NCBI GenBank assembly: GCA_029207755.1
Contig: JARCOQ010000017.1
Location: 5,034,945-5,098,944, forward strand
DNA length: 64,000 bases
Reading direction: 5' to 3'
DNA from: Chamaea fasciata
Taxonomy: Eukaryota > Chordata > Aves > Passeriformes > Sylviidae
The first letter of the stretch is position 1, and each line of letters starts with the position of its first letter. The notes beneath the pieces were generated by a model that did no database searches, had not been told where the DNA came from, and worked only from the letters and a program-made list of their open reading frames with translations. Both the position numbers and the translations under genes were made by a program. This document shows positions 61,136 through 64,000 of the stretch, in pieces.

Positions 61136-63672
61136 CTGTGATGGTGGTAACAAAGCAAAACACAGGAGGGGAGAAAGAATCAGTTAATCCAGGTGATTTC
61201 AAGGCATTGTTAGATTAAGTCAGTGATGCACGGCCTGAGCTGTATCTTCAGAACCAAAACCAGCTTATCAGCTCAGCTGTGACACCCACGCAACAGTTAC
61301 TGCTTCTCTGGCAAACATATGCAAGTGCAAAAATAACTTTACTGCGGGATCAGTAAGACACTAGCCTGCACCAGGCAGATAGTTTTAATGAAATAAAAAA
61401 AAATATAGCAAGGAAGGGCCCTAACGAGCCATAACACTGGCTGAAAGAGCTGGTCTTCCCTGCAAGCACATGCCACAGAAAACCTTGCATTTAATCTTTG
61501 CCTAAGAGCTAGGGAGGAGGTTCTGACAACAGCTGGAACAAGGCTCACAGCACTTACATCTATTAGGTGTTTAACTTCGTGTTTCCTGAGGTCGCTGCTG
61601 ATCTTGGCTGCGAGCAGAACACAAGCACCAGCACACAGTTTGCGGTTCTGTTTGTTGAGTTTGCCTTGGAGGACGAGCTTCTCAAAGTAAACATAAGCCA
61701 TGGAGACAGTCACGGGCTCCAGACTGCACTCCTCACTCAGGTTTCTCATCTCTCTCTTTAAACTGGGAATAGGAGAAAAGACACCCCGCCGCCCAGACAT
61801 GACAGATTTTATTAAATGCTGTAGAAATACTGCAGCACAGCAACTCAGAGGAGCATATGGGCAAGAATTCTATTTGGAAAACCATGACAAGTATTATCCT
61901 AGAGTGGAAAAGCCCAGCTGGCAGCAAGCTGGTGCTGATGCACAAACTGATTTCACCTGGCTGACAACATCCACCGTGGCAGAACAATTCCTCATCTGCC
62001 CATAAACACCAGAGCTTAGCTGCCTCACTGACACACAGGCTATTGCTGTAGGGTTCCTTCTGGGCTCCCAACCTGGCCTGTGATTCATATCATAAGAGTG
62101 AACCACTCTGGCCTACAGAAAACCACATCAGAGCCCTGCAGATGACAGCAGCTGCTGCACAGAGACCTGTCTAGTACACACCTTGTGTAAGAACCAGGTG
62201 TGAGGGGAAGGCAGCCTGCTCTCCACACTTCCCACACAGCCAGCCCTTCACCTTAGCACTTAGGCAGGCTTGGAGGTGGATGGTTCCTCTCAGGGCTGCC
62301 ATTCACACTGTACCTGCATGATCTCTGCACAAGCACATTGCTCTGAACTGCTGCAAAGAGAAGCATGCAGGACTCGGGCAGAACATACTGCCCATGCAAA
62401 CCTTCCCCTGGAGCTGAGCTACACCTGGCCCTGCTGACTCAGCAGAATCGTGTTTAAACTGGCTATTTCAACAGGCTCTGATTGCATTAATCTCCCTGTA
62501 ACACCAGCAAGATTACAGCTCTCTGAAGGTGCAACAGTGCATCTTGGTGAGGAGTGACCAGATGCATTTACTCAAGGATGAGAAATTCTGCATGGCCTCC
62601 ACAAAAAGCTTTTCTTTACCAAGTCTCCCCAGATCTAACACCCTTTATCCTACAATCTTGTTAGAGTCTGTGGTCATCAGTGAGTCTGGTAATTGAAAAG
62701 CAAAAATAGCCAGAGGGCCCAGAAAGCCAATCCAGTTGGGGTGGGATTGCACTGCAGCCAAGCAATCAGGTTACAAGTGTTTGTTTCAAAGCTAATGCTA
62801 CTCCACTGTTAATTGGCTCCTAGTGTTAGTACACCACAGTTGGTGAAACAAAACCCTTGAGGTGGAACTCTGAAAACCAACTGTTACCCTTTCTCAGCAT
62901 CCTAAACATGCCAGTACAGGGCTGTCATCCTACAGCCAGCTCAACTGACAACAGGAGATTAGTGTTTAATCATATATGCTATTAATAGATTCAGTATTTG
63001 CTCCATACAAGTGCAGCCTCAGACAGAGTGGATGATGTTCTTGTTTTTCAAGGCTTATTTCTTACCTCCTAATTTTGCTCAGTGTCAACTTGATATGAGG
63101 AAACTTCTCTCTAAAGGTTTCATTCATATCCTTTTTAAGGTCTGAGGGTTTCACATACTCTATGACTGTAGTCTGAAATGCAAGAAGCAAAATTTATCAT
63201 TTGTCTTGTGAACAGGATTGACAGACAAACAACTCTTCCAAAAACACTAATGCAAAGGCAAACTTGAGTTTTATTATTCACGATTTAACGTTTCTGAAAT
63301 GTCCCAAAGTTGAATCCCAACCATATACAAGGCCTTTAAAAAAACAGTAAGCAAATGGGTTACAAGAAGTAAATGACAACATAAACACAAGTGTCAGGTT
63401 GGCCCTTGACAAGCTCACTGCACAAACTCACCTGTTTGTATTTTTCCTGATCAATTATCAGAAAAACCACTTTTTCTTCCTAGAGGAATTTTTCTTCCTC
63501 AAAAAAAACTCTTTATAGGAGGATCTGTCAGGCAGTCTCTCCTCTGTTCAGGTATGCCAGTCACTCACCATGTAAGAGGCAAAGATGAGAACACGTTTAT
63601 GTTTTCCACAGGGCCACTGAGGATCATCCAGAAGATTTGGATCATACTCTGCAGCTTCTCCAGCTTCACTTC
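60995..63672 (-). CDS. CABLES2: CDK5 and ABL1 enzyme substrate 2, C-terminal four exons (partial gene)
   Basis: CABLES proteins carry a C-terminal cyclin-box-like domain and link CDKs to ABL and other kinases, affecting growth and apoptosis. Four minus-strand exons join in frame: 63569-63672, 63066-63172, 61558-61762 and 60995-61135. Together they give about 185 C-terminal residues. Recognisable family stretches, in order, are [78 protein letters not shown] and [15 protein letters not shown] before TAA. CABLES2 is preferred to CABLES1 by the wording ([41 protein letters not shown]) and by the neighbours LAMA5 and RPS21. The N-terminal exons lie beyond the right edge. Confidence 0.96.
61136..61557 (-). 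other. CABLES2: CABLES2 last intron
   Basis: This is a 422-bp GT-AG intron with a short A-rich tract near 61,395. Nothing else was recognised. Confidence 0.9.
61558..61762 (-). CDS. CABLES2: CABLES2 exon (second from the end, cyclin-box core)
   Basis: This 205-nt exon completes the Ser codon and encodes 68 residues from [16 protein letters not shown] to HEVKHLID. This is the core of the cyclin-box-like domain, with the invariant [20 protein letters not shown]. Acceptor ttcccag and donor GAT|GTAAGT are clear. The upstream in-frame ATG at 61800 lies in the intron and is not the start. Confidence 0.97.
61763..63065 (-). other. CABLES2: CABLES2 intron before the cyclin-box core exon
   Basis: This is a 1,303-bp GT-AG intron with no recognised repeat, RNA gene or exon. 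Confidence 0.9.
63066..63172 (-). CDS. CABLES2: CABLES2 exon (third from the end)
   Basis: This 107-nt exon encodes [18 protein letters not shown] to LTLSKIR plus two bases of a Ser codon, between acceptor catttcag and donor AG|GTAAG. Confidence 0.95.
63173..63568 (-). other. CABLES2: CABLES2 intron
   Basis: This is a 396-bp GT-AG intron, AT-rich, without other features. Confidence 0.9.
63569..63672 (-). CDS. CABLES2: CABLES2 exon (fourth from the end)
   Basis: This 104-nt exon begins after acceptor ccttcag in phase 2 (its first two bases finish a codon), then encodes [18 protein letters not shown] to LIFASYM, ending at donor ATG|GTGAGT. It leads into the cyclin-box-like domain. Confidence 0.95.
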
Positions 63673-64000
63673 CTGAAGGAATGAGGAAAGCACATTGGGT
63701 CCCCAGATAAAGAGACTTAAATTCCCTGTTTCCTCCTTAAAAAGTTTTCAAATAGCAAACATTAAGTGTTGGCAGATCTCACAGCAGAGGCAAATTGCAG
63801 CTACAGGCACATGTTTGCATTTCATAAACTCACCAGTCACGAATTAAAACGATTAAATAAACTGTACAAACTCTCAACCACACACACACCATGCCTGACA
63901 CACAATTTTAGATTTAGTGCAAACTGAGTTTGCATCTACAAATATACCCAGAAAATAACTGCCCAAGACTGAATTCTTTTGCCTGTAGTCTAACAGCAGA
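63673..64000 (-). other. CABLES2: CABLES2 intron, runs off the right edge
   Basis: This is the sequence upstream of the acceptor at 63672. It is AT-rich and includes a short ca repeat near 63,880. No further CABLES2 exon was recognised before the window ends. Confidence 0.8.

Noticed and set aside
61763..61800. ATG at 61800 as a CABLES2 start
   Set aside because: The ATG lies upstream of a clear pyrimidine-rich acceptor (61763), and the residues between do not match CABLES. The preceding exon at 63066-63172 supplies the conserved sequence in frame.
1..64000. CRISPR arrays, bacterial operons, integrated virus genomes
   Set aside because: The spliced vertebrate genes show a eukaryotic nuclear sequence. 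I saw no regular spacer array and no retroviral gag, pol or env signature in the reading frames.

Overview
This window is nuclear genomic DNA from a bird, most likely a songbird. Three intron-containing vertebrate genes can be read, all on the minus strand: the 5' end of LAMA5 (laminin alpha-5), the whole of RPS21 (ribosomal protein eS21) and the 3' end of CABLES2 (Cdk5 and Abl enzyme substrate 2). These three are neighbours in vertebrates (human 20q13.33; the chicken chromosome 20 equivalent is expected). The bird assignment rests on several 5'-truncated CR1 LINE copies, whose 3' ends match the abundant avian type, and on a long GAATA pentanucleotide array. Songbird is an inference from the style of the repeats, not a proof.

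Layout. From 1 to 15,589 is LAMA5 intron 2, which runs off the left edge. LAMA5 exon 2 is at 15,590-15,742 and coding exon 1 at 21,529-21,852, with intron 1 between them. A CpG-rich promoter lies around 21,850-22,150. From about 22,150 to 53,570 is roughly 31 kb of intergenic DNA in which I find no protein-coding exon. It holds simple repeats, minisatellites, a strong inverted repeat and a few candidate regulatory motifs. RPS21 occupies about 53,580-57,083 with six exons, five of them coding, and all splice sites could be placed. A CpG island with a TOP-type start and two CRE motifs marks its promoter. From about 57,425 to 58,055 is a CR1 copy interrupted by a GAATA/GAACA array. The CABLES2 3' UTR runs from about 58,065 to 60,994, followed by its last four coding exons up to 63,672; the remainder of the gene continues beyond the right edge.

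The genes are not a functional pathway. LAMA5 encodes a basement-membrane chain, RPS21 a small-subunit ribosomal protein, and CABLES2 a cyclin-box-like regulator of kinase signalling. The most interesting structural points are the RPS21 orientation, which appears opposite to the human arrangement as I recall it; a 48-bp-arm inverted repeat at 27,746-27,929; a repeat-rich RPS21 first intron and promoter; and an expanded Arg-Ala-Leu repeat in the LAMA5 signal peptide. I found no evidence of an undescribed multi-gene system.
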